Shown: in pieces, positions 11,046 to 25,725 of the stretch
How positions within the stretch are numbered: the first letter of the stretch is position 1
Layout: the number at the start of each line of letters is the position of its first letter
From: Gaeumannomyces sp. JS-464
Lineage: Eukaryota > Ascomycota > Sordariomycetes > Magnaporthales > Magnaporthaceae
Length of the DNA: 64,000 bases
Direction of reading: 5' to 3'
NCBI GenBank assembly: GCA_002197995.1
Contig: NGZR01000001.1
Coordinates: 2,170,001-2,234,000 of the forward strand
Translations under genes and position numbers: made by a program
The notes under the pieces: model-generated
What the model saw: the letters and a program-made list of their open reading frames with translations, nothing else
The model's database searches: none
Told to the model about the DNA's origin: nothing

Positions 11046-12060
11046 ATGGCCGAGCAAAAGGCTATCATCGTGGGGGTCAGCGGTTGCTCCTCGAGCGGGA
11101 AGACGACGCTCGCGCGGCTGCTGCGGGACATATTCCCCAACGCCTTCGTTCTCCACGAAGACGACTTCTATCGACCCGAATCCGAGTGAGAGGTTCCCAA
11201 ACGCTGACGGAGCACATCGCCCGTCAAGTTGTCTTTAGGTGGTTTTACTGACGACATGTTTTGTATACAACCCCCGCCGCAATGTAGACAGCCGAAGAAA
11301 GGGGATCTCCTCGACTGGGACAGCGTCGAGTCGCTGAACGTTCCCCAGATGGAAAAGTCGCTGGCATATATCAGGCAGACTGGGAAGTTTCCGGTGTGTG
11401 ACTTACCCGAGCCCCTTCAACATTGTGGTGTTTTCTCGGAATTCAGGCGCCGTTTACCTCGTCCTTTGCACACCCCTTTGACTGCTTGGGTTTGGCGTCT
11501 CACACCCACACTCCGAACAGCCGGACCTGGACTCCAAGGAGGACCAAAACTCGGTCGGCGCATGCCCCGTGCCCGGCGGCAAGATCGCCGAGCTCAAGAA
11601 AAAGGTCGCAGACTGGACACGGCCAGGCCAGCCGGGCCACGGCATCCTCGTCCCCGGGAAGCTGAGCCTGTGTCTCCTGGACGGCTTCCTGCTCTACTAC
11701 CCGCCGCACCTGGACGCCGTCATGAGCTTCATCGACCTCAAGCTGTTCCTGCTGGTGAGCCGCGACAAGGCCATCCAGCGCCGGAAGGCGAGGACGGGCT
11801 ACGTGACGCTCGAGGGCTTCTGGGAGGACCCCGAGGGCTACGTGGAGGAGATTGTCTGGCCCAACTATGCCGAGTCGCACGCCTGGCTGTTCGAGAATGG
11901 AAACGTCGAGGGCAGGGTTGACGAGGCGGCGAGAGCCTCGAGGGACATTCGGATACAGCAGGGTGACAGCCTCGACGTTGACATGGGCACGACCCTAGAG
12001 TGGGCGGTAAACACCATACTGGAGGAGCTGCCGCGGATAGCATCAACTGGCGGGAACTAG
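11046..12060 (+). CDS. NRK1: Nicotinamide riboside kinase
   Basis: Phosphorylates nicotinamide riboside to NMN in the NAD salvage pathway. Exons are 11046-11185, 11288-11393 and 11521-12060, with introns of 102 and 127 bp. The P-loop is VSGCSSSGKTTLARLL and is followed by LHEDDFYRPES, the metal and base-binding segment of the family. Exon 2 gives KKGDLLDWDSVESLN. Exon 3 has LCLLDGFLLYYP (Walker B-like region), a basic lid (SRDKAIQRRKARTGY), and WEDPEGYVEEIVWPNY. The frame is intact through all junctions, at about 261 aa. The second acceptor choice (TGTAG|ACAG) was set by phase. It is cytosolic by family. Confidence 0.93.
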
Positions 12061-12232
12061 CAGTCATATTATATTAGTGGCGCCGTGACAATTTGCGCAT
12101 GCCTTGCGCGTAATGCTACTACTGAAAGTGTGCGCTGTGAATATTTGAATATTCAATTAATTTCAAGCCATTTGTGCGACTTTCCGGCATCTCCAAGAAC
12201 GGGGGACAACTAGCAACTAGTCAATGTTTCTC

Positions 12233-14546
<2,314 letters not shown>

Positions 14547-16268
14547 GGAAGTGGAAGTAGCGGTGGTGCTTGTGCCGTTCGCAAGGGAGCTGGGTTGGCC
14601 ACTGAAGCTCGCCATGCTGGGCGTGGGTTTGTGCGCGGTTGAGACCGGCTGTTTTTATAATGGGAGGGAACTGGTGGCAACAGTTGAGATCTCTCGAGGT
14701 TGTTGTAAGGGAGGTGTGATGTGGTATTAGGTGGCAGGTAGCTCGTACGAAGCAGAAAAGAGGTCGTACCGCGGCATGATGTCGGTGAAGGCCGAGATGG
14801 TCATTGGCGGTGGTTTATTGGGTTTATTGGCTACCACGTACCTCCTTGTTTAGGGTGCATCCTATTTGGCCGACGCGATGTCAACTGGCGTTGCGCTGTC
14901 CCCGAATTTCCAGGCACTAAGCTCAGGCACCTTTGCTGCCTCTGCCAAGTGCCGGGCAGAAAAGCAGGGATTTAGAACTCCAACGGAATCCCGCAACAGA
15001 CATCCCCTCTCCATCTCCATGTCAACAAACCTCAAAGGTTGCCTGCAGGAGCCGGCAAAGGCCCGAATGGTCGTCACCGGGAAGAGGGGAACCAAAAGCA
15101 GGCCTGCGGGGCCGCCAAGGCGCATGCACCTTGCTGGCCTGCTTTTGGGGCTGGAGGTTCAGAAAATATTACCTTCCTACTTGGTTCTCTAGATGGCAGA
15201 TGATATATGTGGATGTTTTTAATGTTTCGCCCTTCTATTCGTATGCTTGATGAATGTGTGCCACGCCGAGTCCCGCTGCATCCTGAAATCGGCCCGCCTG
15301 TGAAAAGACTGATCCTAGTGAATTCGTTGTTGCGGCCGCTCCGGAGCTCCGGGACGCGGGTACCGACGGATAGCCAGTGCCATCGCCTCGAGGTTTCTGG
15401 TCCTATAGCTCGAGAAGCTGCTCATTCGGGGTTGGGTTCCAAAGGACACGGGTTGGGAGACTGCCAGCCACGGGCACCCAAGTACTAGCCAGACAAGAAC
15501 CCAAGGCGATCTCAAATCTGGAATCCATGCCGCCGCCCATGGCCGGACTGGCTGTCACAAATGTTTCTCGACTCTCGACTCTCGGCTAGGCGATGGAGAG
15601 AAACGGGCAGTGTGCCAAGGCACGTGACCACGCGAGGAATGTCCCGCGTTCGCAAAAATTGTCCATGCCGGACACCAGATAACACGTCAAGTTCTCTGTG
15701 TGCGCCTAACTGGGCAGGACGAGCCGGCAGCTAGGAACGGATACCAAGCATGGAGATGTAGCGGAATTACGGTTTGCCCCAACCTCATCGATCGACGATC
15801 TTGGAAAAGGGGAGTGGAATGTAATCTCTTCGAAAGTCCTGCCGGAACCTAGCTCAGCTTTTGACGGCGAACATGGCCCAGCAGGCATCGATCTATCTAG
15901 GACCTGTCGATAGGAAGACACCACAATGTTTTGATGATTTCCATGGGGGTATCGAACTGCCGCAGATATCGACGCTGAACGAGCAGCGGATGTCTGGGCA
16001 CAGGTCCGTATGTGAAGGAAGAGAGGAAAAAAGAAGAGAGCTGTCGGAGACGAGCTGGATTTATAGAGAAGAAAATTTGCAAGGGTCCATACAGTGGGTC
16101 CCGGCAGGACCCACCAACGCGCATGCGCCTCGCGAACATTGCATGTCATCCAGTGCAATTCATATTCGCGCTGGGAATTTATCCTCACTAACGTGCGACA
16201 CCCCAACGACCGGCGCAGCACTCCGACGTACCGTGCTTTCTATCGTTCGTTTCAACGCCGTCGCCACC
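14547..16268. other. Divergent intergenic, glucoamylase/SNU66 promoters
   Basis: No gene seen in 1.7 kb. Several overlapping open frames exist on both strands but none has a recognisable domain. It holds the glucoamylase promoter on the left and the SNU66 leader on the right; ACCATGG surrounds the SNU66 start. Confidence 0.6.
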
Positions 16269-18266
16269 ATGGACGCCGCAACCATCGAGGAGGCGAACAA
16301 GATTCGCATTGCCATGGGCATGAAGCCCTTGCCAGTGCCTGGCGCCGCCGCTCCACAGGCCGCCGAGGCGGCTCCCGACGAGGATTTGTCCAGCACTTTC
16401 GAGGGGAGGCAGTCGCAGGCCTACGACAACTACAGGCGGCTGCAAGATGCCGAGGCCGCAAAGAGGAAACGCGAGGAGCGTGTTGAGGCCATCAAGAAGG
16501 CTCGTGAGCTGGAACAGCGCCACAGGGTGCTCGAGGGCAAAGGGCTGGGCGATGAGGACGAAGGGGGCGACCTCGATGCCAAGGCCTGGCTCAAAAGCCA
16601 AAAGAAGCGGCAGAAGAAGATCGAGCAAGCTAGGAAGGCCGAGGAGGAGCGGGAGAAGGCCGCAGCCGCCGCCGCCGCCGCCAGGGCGCACGATGCCAAG
16701 GACCTGGCTGGTGTCAGGGTTGGTCACGACATGTCCGCCCTGCTCGACGATGGGGAGCAGGTCCTCACGCTCAAGGACACCACAATCCTGGAAAATGAGG
16801 ACGAGGGTGACGAACTTGAGAACATCGACCTCCGGGCTCGCGAGAAGCTCACGGAGCAACTTGATCTGAAAAAGAAGAAGCCAGTATACGACCCGAATAA
16901 CCTTGACGACACAGGCGAACGGAGTATCTTGGCACAATACGATGAGGAAATCTCGGGGAAGAAGAAGAAAGCGTTCACGTTGGACTTCCAAGGGAGCACA
17001 TCCGAGTTGGCCGATATCTTGGCCGAGCCAAGCGAGAAGTCCAAAGCCGGGAGCGTGAGCCTGGACATCCTAGGTAGGAATCCTCCATCCGCTCTGTAAT
17101 CCTACGTTACTTTACTAACTCGCTTTACAGACAACCCGGTGTCTGACTACCTCGACGTCTCCGAGATCAAGATCAAGAAGCCAAAAAAGAAGAAATCCAA
17201 GTCCACCCGTCAACGTGTTGTGGACGACGATGACGCCCTGCTTCCGATTGATGGGTCGGCGGCTCCGGACGACAGCAACGCAATGCTAATAGACTCAGAG
17301 CTAACAACCTTCACCAAGAAGAGAAAGGTTGTCGATGATGAGTTTGTGGACGACGACGATCTCCAGGCAACCCTGGCAGCACAAAGGCGTGACGCTCTCA
17401 AAAAGAGGAAGCGTGTGCGTCCAGAGGATATTGCGCGGCAGCTGAAAGAGGAGGCTGAAGCGCCTGAGGCTGAAGCCCGGGATACTCCCCGAGGTCTGGT
17501 GATTGACGAGATAAGCGAGTTTGTCGGCGGGCTGAGAAAGAAGGGTCAGGTGGAGGAACGCAAGTCTCGTCCTCAGACACAGGCGCAATCCATGACGGCG
17601 ATGGATGAGTCTTCTGACGACGATTATGTGGGGATGGAAAACGCACGACAAGACTCCGAGGCCCCAGCCCCAGATGTGCTAGAAGATCTGGACACCACGG
17701 GCGTCGACAAGGAGAAGACTGTGGCGCAGGGTATGGGGGCTACGCTACAAATCTTGCGGGAGCGTGGCCTCATCAAAGAGTCTGGGGCGGGAGAACTGAA
17801 CGACCGCTTCCGTGACCACCAGCAGTTCCTCAGAGAGAAGAACCGACGACTCGCTAAGATTGAGGAGGACGCGAAGCGGCAGCGTGAGCGTGACCGGTCT
17901 AGCGGGCTGCTGGACCGCATGACAACGCAGGCCCGTGAGGAGTACGCGCGCAAGCAGAACGCGCAACGAGACCTGCAGACGTCTAAGGTGATGGCTGAGA
18001 TGTTCAACCGCGAGTACACCCCCAACTTTGACATCAAGTACACGGACGAACACGGGCGCAGGCTGGACCAGAAGGACGCTTTCAAGCACCTGAGCCACCA
18101 ATTCCATGGCAAGGGCAGCGGCAAGGGCAAGACGGACAAGCTGCTCAAGAAGATCGACGCCGAGAAGCGTCGCGAGGCGCAGAGCATGCTGGACGACAGC
18201 CAGAACGCGGGTATGGGTTCGGCCAAGCCAAAGCAGCGCAAGGACGCCGGTGTTCGCCTTGCTTGA
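16269..18266 (+). CDS. SNU66: U4/U6.U5 tri-snRNP protein Snu66 / SART1
   Basis: Structural protein of the U4/U6.U5 tri-snRNP in the nucleus, required for pre-mRNA splicing. Exons are 16269-17073 and 17131-18266; the intron is only 57 bp (GTAGGA...TTACAG), phase 1. Family marks are the N-terminal EEANKIRIAMGMKPLP, a long charged coiled-coil region, DLAGVRVGHDMSALLDDGEQ, LTLKDTTILEN, PVSDYLDVSEIKIKKPKKKK and the C-terminal block GMGATLQILRERGLI, REYTPNFDIKYTDEHGR and DAFKHLSHQFHGKGSGK. The frame is intact at about 646 aa. The protein is acidic/basic low-complexity over most of its length, as usual for SART1. Confidence 0.95.
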
Positions 18267-19786
18267 CCTTTTTTCCGTACCCCTTACGAAAAGGCGCAAC
18301 CCGGGCGTCAGCACTCCCAGTTCGTCGATTATGTATAAATGAGAATTCCTAGCGGTCAAGTGGGATCAAAATACAAGGTGCACACTACCATTACCCACTA
18401 CAATCATCACATCTTGTTTCCGTGCGCTACTAATGCTAATCCTCTAAAAGTCGAAGCCTAGCACCGCTCGACAGGGCGGTCTGACGACTCCGCCAGAGAG
18501 GTAGCGGTAAGACCACAGGTGGGTGTTCATTACCAAGATGTACTGGCTTTCGCTCTGGTCACGGGTGCAGATGCAGAGCCTATCCCGATGTCATCCTCCG
18601 TACCTTCCAGCCGTTGATAAAACACTCGGTTGGAGGGTTTTTATTATTGAGCAAGGGGTCGAGTGATACCTTCTGGCCACGACACCACGACAGGAAGACC
18701 ACCTCCGGCCGGTGCCCTGAAGAACAACGTCTAGGCAGGTGTACAAGCTGTACTGTCTATAAGCTCCAAACAGCAGCTGGGGCTCCCGTAGATGTAGGCC
18801 AAAGGGGGCGCTGTTGGTCACCTTGGACGCCCACAATGGAAAAGGCCGCCGTTTGTTTTCGGCAGACTTTTCTCCCTCCTCCAGTCAGATCTCCCGGGAA
18901 GTGTCCAGGCAGGTGGCCCATTCGTCCGTAAAAACCGTACCTGGATTCCTTCATCTGTTGTGGCGATACCTGATCCAATTTTGCCTTCCTAATTTCACTC
19001 GTGGGAGTTAGGTTTTCGCAGCCCCTCCATTCGTCATCTTCCACCTTTTCCAGCAGCTGTTGGTCGTTTCACAAGCCAACACCAGGCTAGCGCTGGGGTG
19101 ATGTTGCGCTTTCCCGATGCGGTAAGCTGTGGTGCCAAGGGACTCCCGACTCCACCAATCCCAGAATGCCAGACAGAGCGGGATGATGTCATCCACCCAG
19201 CAGCTTCGCCCTTCCATGGTCCCGCCAGCAGAGACATACCGTCATTGACGCGCTGGGAAGCCAGCAAGAAAGAAAGGAAATGGCCGGGCATACGCCAGTG
19301 GCTGCCCGCTGGGTCGCCATTTTAGTGAGCGCGCGACAAAACCTGAACTTGGCTTGGACGAGCCGGAGCAAGTTCCGGCGAACCGAACCGCCTTTCGCAT
19401 GTGTTCCAGATCACCTCCCTTCTGGCTGTCTCGAGCTGCCTGGGGGTTTCGTGTATTTTAAAAGCCTGCTGCTGCCCCAGGCCCAGTCTCTCCGGCAGCC
19501 CCCTCTCCTCTTCCTTCCTCCGCATTCGCGTAATACCAAGCCCTCTTGTCCTCCCCATAATCCCTATGCTTAGGTGCATATCCATCTAGGGGTTGAGGTT
19601 TGCCTCTCACCTACGGCTCCCTGATCCTGCCCTCTTCGAGCTGCCCCACGCTTCTTGGATACTTCTCCGTCGACAGTCGGTCGAATACTGGGCGGCCAGG
19701 TACCACACCCTAGACAAGCACCTTTAATCTCGCGCTCGGCTCTTCCTCCCTGAACCTAGCCGCTGCCTAGCCAGGCCACCCCAAAC
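18267..19786. other. Intergenic, SNU66 3' end to tricalbin promoter
   Basis: No gene recognised in 1.5 kb. The last 300 bases are C/T-rich, as in a fungal promoter and 5' leader feeding the start at 19787. Confidence 0.6.
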
Positions 19787-22700
19787 ATGGCGGACGTCCA
19801 GGAGACGGTAATACCCTCGGGGCAGCATTACTCGGGCACCCACAGGGTACCAAACATCAAGCAGTTTATGGAAAGCTTGGACAAGCAAAAAAAGGAGCGG
19901 GATGCCCTGATCGAGGCCCAAGGCGATCTGCAGAATGGCACGACAGGGGCCACGCCAGGCGGCGAGGCGATTGCCCACTCCAACTCACCGGGGAGAAACA
20001 TTGGCAAGAACCGCCGGACGGTACGGGATCCCGTCACGGGCAACGATGTCGAGATCGCCGACATCGACTCTTCCCTCATGAAGAAGGCCAAGAACCCGCA
20101 GCTCTCGGTCCCAAACGCCAACCTGGGCAAGAACACGCCCGTCAAGACCGACGCCAGCCAGTCGGGCGAGGAGTACCGGCGCAACCAAGACGTCACGGCC
20201 CCGCCAGACCCCGTCGCGAGCGGCAGCACGAGCGATGTGCCCATCCATGGCGAGAAGACCAATGTGCTGTTCCACCCCACCCCCTCGGTCAGCTTCGAGC
20301 CCATGTACGACGCCATCGAGGCCCGCGCCAACCTGCTCTGTGTCGGCATGTTTTTTTCCATTATCTTTATAGGCCGCTTCTTCGGCGCCAGCTTATGGGG
20401 TTTGATCCCTTTGGCCTCCTGCATCTCTTCGGGCGTCTTCCTCTGGGCCAAGGATTTGGTGCGGCGTGGTCGCGACCTCGAGTGGTCTAGCGAACAGAGG
20501 CGCGGCGAGACGGCCGTCGTCAACCTGATCCCCGAGTCCGTCGAGTGGTTGAACACAGCGGTCGGTTTGATTTGGGGTCTGGATCAACCCCGAGATGTTC
20601 GTTCGGCGCGGTTGCGGACACACTGGAAGATCATGCAGGCCAGTGTCCCGGGTGTTATCGAACACGTCAAAGTCAACGATATCAGCCAGGGCACCAACCC
20701 CTGCGCATCCTCAGTCTTAGGGCCCTGCCAGATAGCCACGTGCAAGATCTCAAGGATGAAATCAGGAAGCAGCAGACAAGGACCCCCAGGAGCTCGCTGC
20801 CGATGAGGAGGGGGGCGACTTCTACAACCTCGAGGCCACCGTCGCCTACCACGCCTTACCGTCGACCGGAGATGTCTCATCCAAAGCTAGGAACATGGGC
20901 ATGCAGCTTGTCTTCTATCTCGGTGTCAAAGGTCTTTTTGGGGTACCCTTCCCCATTTGGGTCGAGCTCAACGGTCTTGTCGCTACCGTCAGACTTCGAG
21001 TCTCGCTGGCCCTAACCCCCCTTTTATCAAGACGCTTAGCTTCACGCTTATGGGCCTTCCCAAGGTTGAGGCGAGTTGTGTCCCGCTCGTGGAGAAGGGT
21101 GCCAACATTCTCAACCTGCCCATCATCAGCAACTTCGTCAACTGGGCCATCGCCACGGCTGCCAACATGTACGTGGCGCCCAAGTCGATGACGCTCGATA
21201 TCGGCAAAATGCTCCAGGGCGACAACATCAAGAAGGAGACGGAGGCACTCGGCGTGCTCTTCATCCGCATCCACAAGGCTGTGGGCCTGAGCAAGCAGGA
21301 TCGCCGTGGAAGTCAGGGCGGTGGCTCGGACCCGTACATCTGCGTGGCATTCTCAAAGTTTGGCAAGCCCCAGTACTGCACAAGAGTTATCCAGGATAAC
21401 CTCAACCCAGTCTTTTCCGAGTGCGCCGCTCTCCTGGTGACGGCGGACGTGATCAAGGCCGACGAGCAGCTTTCTTTGGAGCTCTGGGACAGCGACCGTG
21501 GGAGCGCCGACGACGTGGTTGGCAAAGTCGAACTCAGCATCCAAAAACTGATTCAGCACCCAGGAAGGATGTTTCCTCAAATCTCAAAGCTGCGCGGCGT
21601 CAAGGCCGAGAGCACCATGCCAGGCGAACTGCACTGGGAGGTTGGCTTTTTCGGAAAGACGCAGTTCCGTAGGGCGTTGATGACCGACGGCAAGGACCCC
21701 AACCTTCCCAAGGAGCTACGTGACAAGGCGGAGCTCCAGGATGACAAGGGAGTTCTCGAAACATCGGAAGAGGAAGCGGTTGTTACCACTCCTCCTGACC
21801 CGCTGTGGCCAAGCGGCATCGTAAGCATTGTCGTGCACCAAATCGTCAATTTGGAGCTCGAGAATGTGAAAGGATCCAATGGCAAACGCAAGGGTCGGGA
21901 GTTCGAGCCCGCTCGCCCCGAGGCTGGAGAGCTGAAGGAGGAGCAGAGCAAGAAGCTACCCAGCTCGTACTGCACCATCCTCATCAACGACGAACTGGCC
22001 TACAAGACGCGCACGAAAGTGGTGTCGTCCAAGCCCATTTTCGAGGCCGGTACGGAGCGTTTCATCCGCGACTGGCGGTCCGCCATCGTGACGGTCACCG
22101 TCCGGGACAGTCGCAATCGACAGCACGACCCGATAATCGGCGTCGTGCCCCTACGGCTGTCCGACGTGCTTCTGACTAGTTCTCAGTCCACGCGTTGGTA
22201 CCCCCTGGATGGCGGTATTGGATTCGGCCGTATCCGTATCAGCCTTCTGTTCCGGTCTTGTCGAGCTGAAGCTTCCACCATCAATGGTTGGCTTTGGCGA
22301 GATTGGCACGTTCGAGTTCCTGTCCGACGACATCACCACTGCAAACTATCCCGCTTCGTCCAAGGCCAAGATCCACCTCCGGACCGGCGGCAGCTCAGCA
22401 ACTATCAAGAGCGACAAGTGCACGCCCTCGGAGGACGGCAGCCAACTGCGCTGGGACATCAGTGGCAGTGAGAACTCGCCCAAGATCTGCCTTCCGGTGC
22501 GGTACCGGTACCGTAGCCCGGTGTTCTTCGAGTTCACCCAGTCTGGTAAGCGCAAGACGGGCCACTATGCCGTTTCTGGCTGCAAGATCTCGTGGACAAC
22601 GAAGAGCGCAACTTCGATATCCCTATCTGGAAATGCAACAACAGCACGCGGCTTTCGCAGAACTACTTTACGGAGGAGAATTACAAGTCGATCCCAGATC

Positions 22701-23503
22701 TTGACATTGAAGAGGTCGGCCGAGTCCGGTTCAGGGGGAGGTTTAAGCCCGGTACGGACCGTGACCATCTCAAATTTGTCAGCGACAACGACTCCCGCGA
22801 GACGATTGAGAGCTGGGAGGCGTGCTTCGCCGAGGGCGTCCGTACGGAGGAGGTCCGTGGCGAGGTGCCACCTCTTATTCAGAAGCTTCACGACGCGTCC
22901 CTGACGCAGGGTCGTGATGTGCTTGCAGCGGCTCCGGAAAGCGAGAGGGAGAAGTGGCTTGCAAAGGACGGCACAGATTGGAGTGGCGCGTTCGGGCAGG
23001 ACCCGGCGGACCTTATTGGCCATCGCGGGCAGGGCGATGACGATGATGATGATGACAATGAGGACGACTCGTCAGGCACGGGAGAGTCGAGCGGCGTGGA
23101 CCTGGGCATCACGGACGCAACGACCAACGAGAGCGAAGGTTTGACCCAGAGCTCGAGCAGCAGCCCCACGCAGTCCCGCGTGCGAGAGTCGCTGGACAGC
23201 AACGCCAGCGCGTGGTCGGCGCAGTCAAACAAGAGCAGTAGCAAGAACCCGATCAAGCAGTATAAGGACTACAAGGACAGGAGCCGCGATCTCCACCGCA
23301 AGCACCGAGGGCTGATGCAGTGGTGAGTGTCTAGACTGGATTCCGTAAGAGTGGCCGCCTCGTTACTGACTTGGATGTCCGTGTTCAGGAGGCCGATGCG
23401 CAACGTCCAGTTCGCCAAAGACGAGGCGACATTCGCAGCCCGGCGTGTCATGAAGGTTGGCAGCCTGAATGGCCGAAAGCCAGACGTTGAGACTGAGGTG
23501 TGA
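19787..23503 (+). CDS. Tricalbin, ER-plasma membrane tether (many frame breaks)
   Basis: Extended-synaptotagmin/tricalbin family: ER-anchored lipid-transfer tether at ER-plasma-membrane contacts. Order of parts: disordered N-terminus; hydrophobic hairpin (LLCVGMFFSIIFIGRFFGAS and following, about residues 180-222); SMP lipid-transfer domain (VEWLNTAVGLIWGL, MQASVPGVIE, NPPFIKTLSFTLMGLPKVEA, FVNWAIATAANMYVAPKSMT); C2 domain (GVLFIRIHKAVGLSKQD, SDPYICVAFSKFGKPQY); second C2 (SIVVHQIVNLELENV, TILINDELAYKTR); third C2 (VELKLPPSMVGFGEIGT, PVFFEFTQSGKRKTGHYAV). The acidic/Ser-rich tail is followed by a 66-bp intron (23323-23388) and a short last exon ending at 23503. Frame breaks with homology on both sides: about 20581, 20601-20610, about 20630, 20698-20701, about 20780, 21010-21012, 22258-22259 and 22573-22575. 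Most look like lost homopolymer bases. Expected length is about 1,217 aa. Confidence 0.88.
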
Positions 23504-24146
23504 TTTTCAGGCGCCGAGTGTTCCTTTTACGATACCGACCCCAAAGGCACAAGAAGCTTCCGGGCCTTGAAGATTGATGACTACGATTGTTACACCACCG
23601 ACCAATGCGCAACCAAGACCTGGAGTTATCACGAGATTGCACGACCTGCGAGCCCCAGCTCCGGCCAGTATGATGATGAGAATTGCAAAGTACCGTTTGT
23701 TGTAAGATTAATGAACTATTAGGTTTAGGGTTACCTGAGACACGATACGGAAAACGATGTTGATATCGAGGAAGAGAAAATCGTGGAGTGAAGTGCCTTT
23801 GGTCAGCCGTATAGGTTAGGTAGGTAGGTATGGGTAGAATCAAATCAATGGTGAGGACAACATTGAAGCATTTCGGTACCCCTTGGGCGTTCTCCACAGC
23901 ATTAGCGCACCCCACAGTGGCATCCGCTCGGGGTGATCCTGGCATTTGATGGCTTCGATTATTTGCAATGGAACCTCCACGTCGGAATTGCAGTCCTCAT
24001 CCCAAACCTTTCAGACCTCAGATCCCAGACCTCTCGCGCGGATTAAAACGACCACACCGCATCAAATCGCGACATTCGGAGCAGTCGTCCTCCCGAAACA
24101 CCCCACCTATCCGACGCCGCATTGATCGCCACCTCCCGTCGCAAAC
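23504..24146. other. Intergenic, tricalbin 3' end to microprotein leader
   Basis: No gene called. It contains GTAGGTAGGTA at about 23818-23828 and a weak box C/D-like arrangement at 23670-23736 that was rejected for lack of a terminal stem. Confidence 0.55.
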
Positions 24147-24323
24147 ATGTCGGGAAAGCTTTACTCGCCGTACAACAGGCGCAAACCGAGCAACACGCTC
24201 ATCATCGTGTGGTGTAGCGCCTTTTTCACCCTCCTAATCCTCACATGGTGGATCTCCACCAGGCACAGCGAGACCGCCAGAAGATACGCAGACAAGTTTG
24301 CCCGGCCGCCTATGGACGACTAG
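24147..24323 (+). CDS. 58-residue single-pass membrane microprotein, unknown
   Basis: Not recognised. An ATG in good context (CAAACATGTCGG) opens a 58-codon frame ending TAG at 24321. The product starts MSGKLYSPYNRRKPSN, so it is basic before the membrane. One hydrophobic helix follows at about residues 18-36 (TLIIVWCSAFFTLLILTWW). The tail is charged (STRHSETARRYADKFARPP) and ends MDD. The basic N-side and a single helix suggest a tail- or signal-anchored small membrane protein; the compartment cannot be told. It stands alone between tricalbin and the gene at 24871. Composition is protein-like, not low-complexity, but without a homologue in hand the call is moderate. Confidence 0.5.
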   Translation: MSGKLYSPYNRRKPSNTLIIVWCSAFFTLLILTWWISTRHSETARRYADKFARPPMDD

Positions 24324-24870
24324 ATCGGCCGATCGATCCCAGGGGGTGGCAGTAAACAAGCTGCGCCGAAGCAAAGCGGGAAGACGCAGCACCAAACGAC
24401 GAGACGATACTACAACGGGCAATGGGGATTATTTGATCCGGCCGAGATACGGTCGTCGATCTCGAGAGAGGCCCATCGAGGTCTGCGAGTCTGCCCTTTG
24501 CAACGAAAGAAGCGGAGGAACGAACAAGCACACGAGAACAATGAGGATTAGCGAAGCCGACAGCCGCGCTAAGGGGCTAGTGGCTTGATGATACGGCAAA
24601 GAGCTGGTGATAATGGACTTGATTGTCTGCTTGTCTAGAGACTGGAGACAAAGCCGGTTGCCAGGGAACAAAGAAGCTGGGTGAAGGAGCCTGAGCCTCT
24701 TGCCTCTCCCAAGGGTAGCAGTCACCTAGATCAACCTATATTAACGTCGTAATCTTTCCCGACCGTCCGGCTCTTCTGTCTTCGCCCCTGCTTTGTGTCC
24801 TTCGTCACGACAAGTCGGCCACCGGGACGGAATCAACAACAAGGAAGTCAAGAAAGTACACCGGCAAACC
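24324..24870. other. Intergenic
   Basis: Nothing recognised. The open frames here overlap in several phases and lack domain signatures. Confidence 0.5.
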
Positions 24871-25292
24871 ATGTCGTCCTCGTCGTCGTCCGCCGCCGCC
24901 AACAGCGGCGAGTGCAGCTGCCACAAGTGCCTGTCCGCTCGACACGGCAGCGTCCTGTTCGGCGGGTACGCCAGCCCCCGGCCGTCGGTGGGGGCGACGA
25001 CGACGCGGTCCTCCTCAGTCGCCCGGCCGGCGTGTACACGGGCCAGTACCGCACCCGCACGATCGCGAGCATGGGCCGGTCGGTGCGCAGGACCAAAACG
25101 CTCATGCACCTTGCCGGCTTCGGCGAGCGCGCCCGGGAGGCCGTGACGCAGGCGTGGAGCGCCCAGGGGGCCGGCGTCTGGTCCCGGTTCGAGGCGGTGC
25201 AGGTGGCCAAGCTCAGGACGGCCGCCGCCCCCTTCCGCGCGACGCCCTCGCCGCTGCGGAACTCGTTTGTTGCTGGCGACGAGGCGGCTTAG
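24871..25292 (+). CDS. Unknown small protein with CxCxxC motif (one frame break)
   Basis: Function not recognised. It starts MSSSSSSAAANSGECSCHKC and continues LSARHGSVLFGGYASPRP. Near 24985-24995, in a GGGGG run, the coding frame appears to lose one base. The adjacent frame then continues DDDAVLLSRPAGVYTGQYRT, IASMGRSVRRTKTLMHLAG, EAVTQAWSAQGAGVWSRFEA and ends NSFVAGDEAA at 25292. Joining both frames gives about 140 aa with GC-rich third positions over the whole span, which supports a single gene. CxCxxC could bind a metal, but only three Cys are seen, so this is speculative. A short intron in place of the break cannot be excluded. Confidence 0.45.
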
Positions 25293-25725
25293 GCTTAGTG
25301 TGCTTGTTGCGCTTGTTGCTTGCAGAGCGGAGTTGTCTTGACATGCGTGCCTACCTATCAACGTAAGTCGAAGTTTCTGCGATTGATACAATAACAATAA
25401 CTGATTTTTACTTGTTTCTCATTGCTCTCGTCAGGTTCATGTTGATAGCAATTTCCCGGCGTCGGCAGGCCGCTTTTGATGTTAAATAATGTACAATGTG
25501 TATGTTGCAACTTCTGCTCTCCGCCTTTGCTCCAGACCCTCCTCGAGGTACGTCCCCTCTGGGTACAATCTTTAAATCCCCTCAAAACGGCTTTACGCCA
25601 TGCCCATTAACCCAAAGACGCCGGAAAAGTGAATGCTGATTGTCAGTTCAAAGCCCCTTGCTCCATGCTGTGAAGACGAAGAAATGGAAATATGACTGAT
25701 AGAGAGAGAGATATGTGCAGGGTTT
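25293..25725. other. Convergent 3' intergenic
   Basis: Nothing recognised. It holds the 3' UTRs of the plus-strand gene ending at 25292 and the minus-strand gene ending at 25726. Confidence 0.55.

Noticed and set aside
23670..23736. ATGATGA and CTGA about 60 bp apart, resembling a box C/D snoRNA
   Set aside because: No terminal stem around the boxes and no recognisable guide; lies in the tricalbin 3' UTR.
24741..25397. 218-codon minus-strand frame opposite the gene at 24871
   Set aside because: Antisense shadow in GC-rich coding DNA, rich in Arg/Gly/Ala/His with no motif.
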